NCBI GenBank assembly: GCA_012729875.1
Contig: JAAYCC010000172.1
Coordinates: 1-5,104, forward strand
Reading direction: 5' to 3'
DNA from: Clostridiales bacterium
Lineage (GTDB): Bacteria; Bacillota; Clostridia; Oscillospirales; Oscillospiraceae
Length of the DNA stretch: 5,104 bases
Shown: piece by piece, positions 4,866 through 5,104 of the stretch
How positions within the stretch are numbered: position 1 is the first letter of the stretch
Layout: the number at the start of each line of letters is the position of its first letter
The notes under the pieces: generated by a model
The model's input: only the letters and a program-made list of their open reading frames with translations
What the model was told of the DNA's origin: nothing
Databases searched by the model: none
Program-made: the position numbers and the translations under genes

Positions 4866-5104
4866 TTGATAGCACATGGCAAGGACGTTAAGGTCTTCGC
4901 GGGCAACTCCAACAAAACGCTTGCTGAGGGGATCTGCAAACGCCTGAACCTCAACCTCGGAAACTCCATTGCGACCGCTTTTTCAGACGGCGAGATCTCA
5001 ATCTCCATAAACGAGCCTGTCCGTGGTTCCGACGTTTTTATAGTACAGTCCACCTGCAGCCCCGTTAACAACAATCTGATGGAGCTGCTCATCATGATCG
5101 ACGC
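4866..5104 (+). CDS. prs: Ribose-phosphate pyrophosphokinase (PRPP synthetase), N-terminal part, TTG start
   Basis: This cytoplasmic enzyme joins ribose 5-phosphate and ATP to make PRPP, the precursor of purine, pyrimidine, NAD, histidine and tryptophan synthesis. The visible 79 codons match the family N-terminus: HGKDVKVFAGNSN (4-16), FSDGE (39-43, whose Phe, Asp and Glu contact the ATP adenine in the class I enzyme), RGSDVFIVQST (53-63) and NNNLMELLIMID (68-79). The remainder, including the PRPP-binding loop, lies beyond the right edge. The start is TTG, read as Met: it gives the usual short lead-in before GKD, and a purine-rich site, GAGAGAGGAAG (4848-4858), lies 7 bases upstream. No in-frame ATG exists between the stop at 4806 and the conserved region, and a GTG at 4824 lies inside the leader hairpin without a ribosome site. 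It is divergent from prfB. The weak start codon may restrain expression; that is inference. Confidence 0.95.
   Translation, partial: MIAHGKDVKVFAGNSNKTLAEGICKRLNLNLGNSIATAFSDGEISISINEPVRGSDVFIVQSTCSPVNNNLMELLIMID

Noticed and set aside
1..5104. CRISPR arrays, insertion sequences, tRNA or rRNA genes, toxin-antitoxin or defence genes.
   Set aside because: No spaced direct repeats, transposase, terminal inverted repeats, structural RNA signatures or such gene families are visible on either strand.

Overview
The window looks like a piece of a Clostridia-type (Firmicutes) chromosome, perhaps a gut member of the Ruminococcaceae/Oscillospirales. This rests on AT-rich intergenic gaps around GC-moderate genes, strong purine-rich Shine-Dalgarno sites, sigma-A-like promoters (TATAAT, TTGACA), tight U-tailed terminators and the types of protein encoded. 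The taxon is an inference, not something read directly.

Layout, left to right. (1) Bases 1-144, minus strand: the first 48 codons of an unrecognised gene that runs off the left edge. (2) 145-433: a divergent intergenic region with promoters facing both ways and a TGGTA/TACCA dyad just downstream of the regulator's own promoter. (3) 434-1138, plus: a GntR-type transcription factor of the FadR/FCD class, closed by a strong terminator. (4) 1178-1380: the control region of the next gene, with a good promoter, twin AT-rich repeats and an imperfect dyad. (5) 1381-3477, plus: a full-length membrane pyrophosphatase (hppA), predicted to be K+-dependent and to pump Na+ or both Na+ and H+. (6) 3499-3531: a hairpin that can end both hppA and the converging gene. 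(7) 3546-4652, minus: peptide chain release factor 2 (prfB), encoded in one frame without the usual programmed frameshift. (8) 4653-4865: a divergent promoter region. (9) 4866 to the right edge, plus: the start of PRPP synthetase (prs), opening with a TTG codon.

hppA, prfB and prs are housekeeping genes, each with its own promoter, so this is not one operon. A loose link is that PRPP-dependent biosynthesis releases pyrophosphate, which hppA turns into an ion gradient. The GntR regulator's targets are unknown; the best local candidates are itself and the divergent partial gene.

I did not find a new multi-gene system, mobile element, CRISPR array, tRNA or rRNA. The points most worth a second look are the ion-selectivity signature of the pyrophosphatase, the altered DNA-contact and metal-site residues of the regulator together with its candidate operator, and the frameshift-free prfB.
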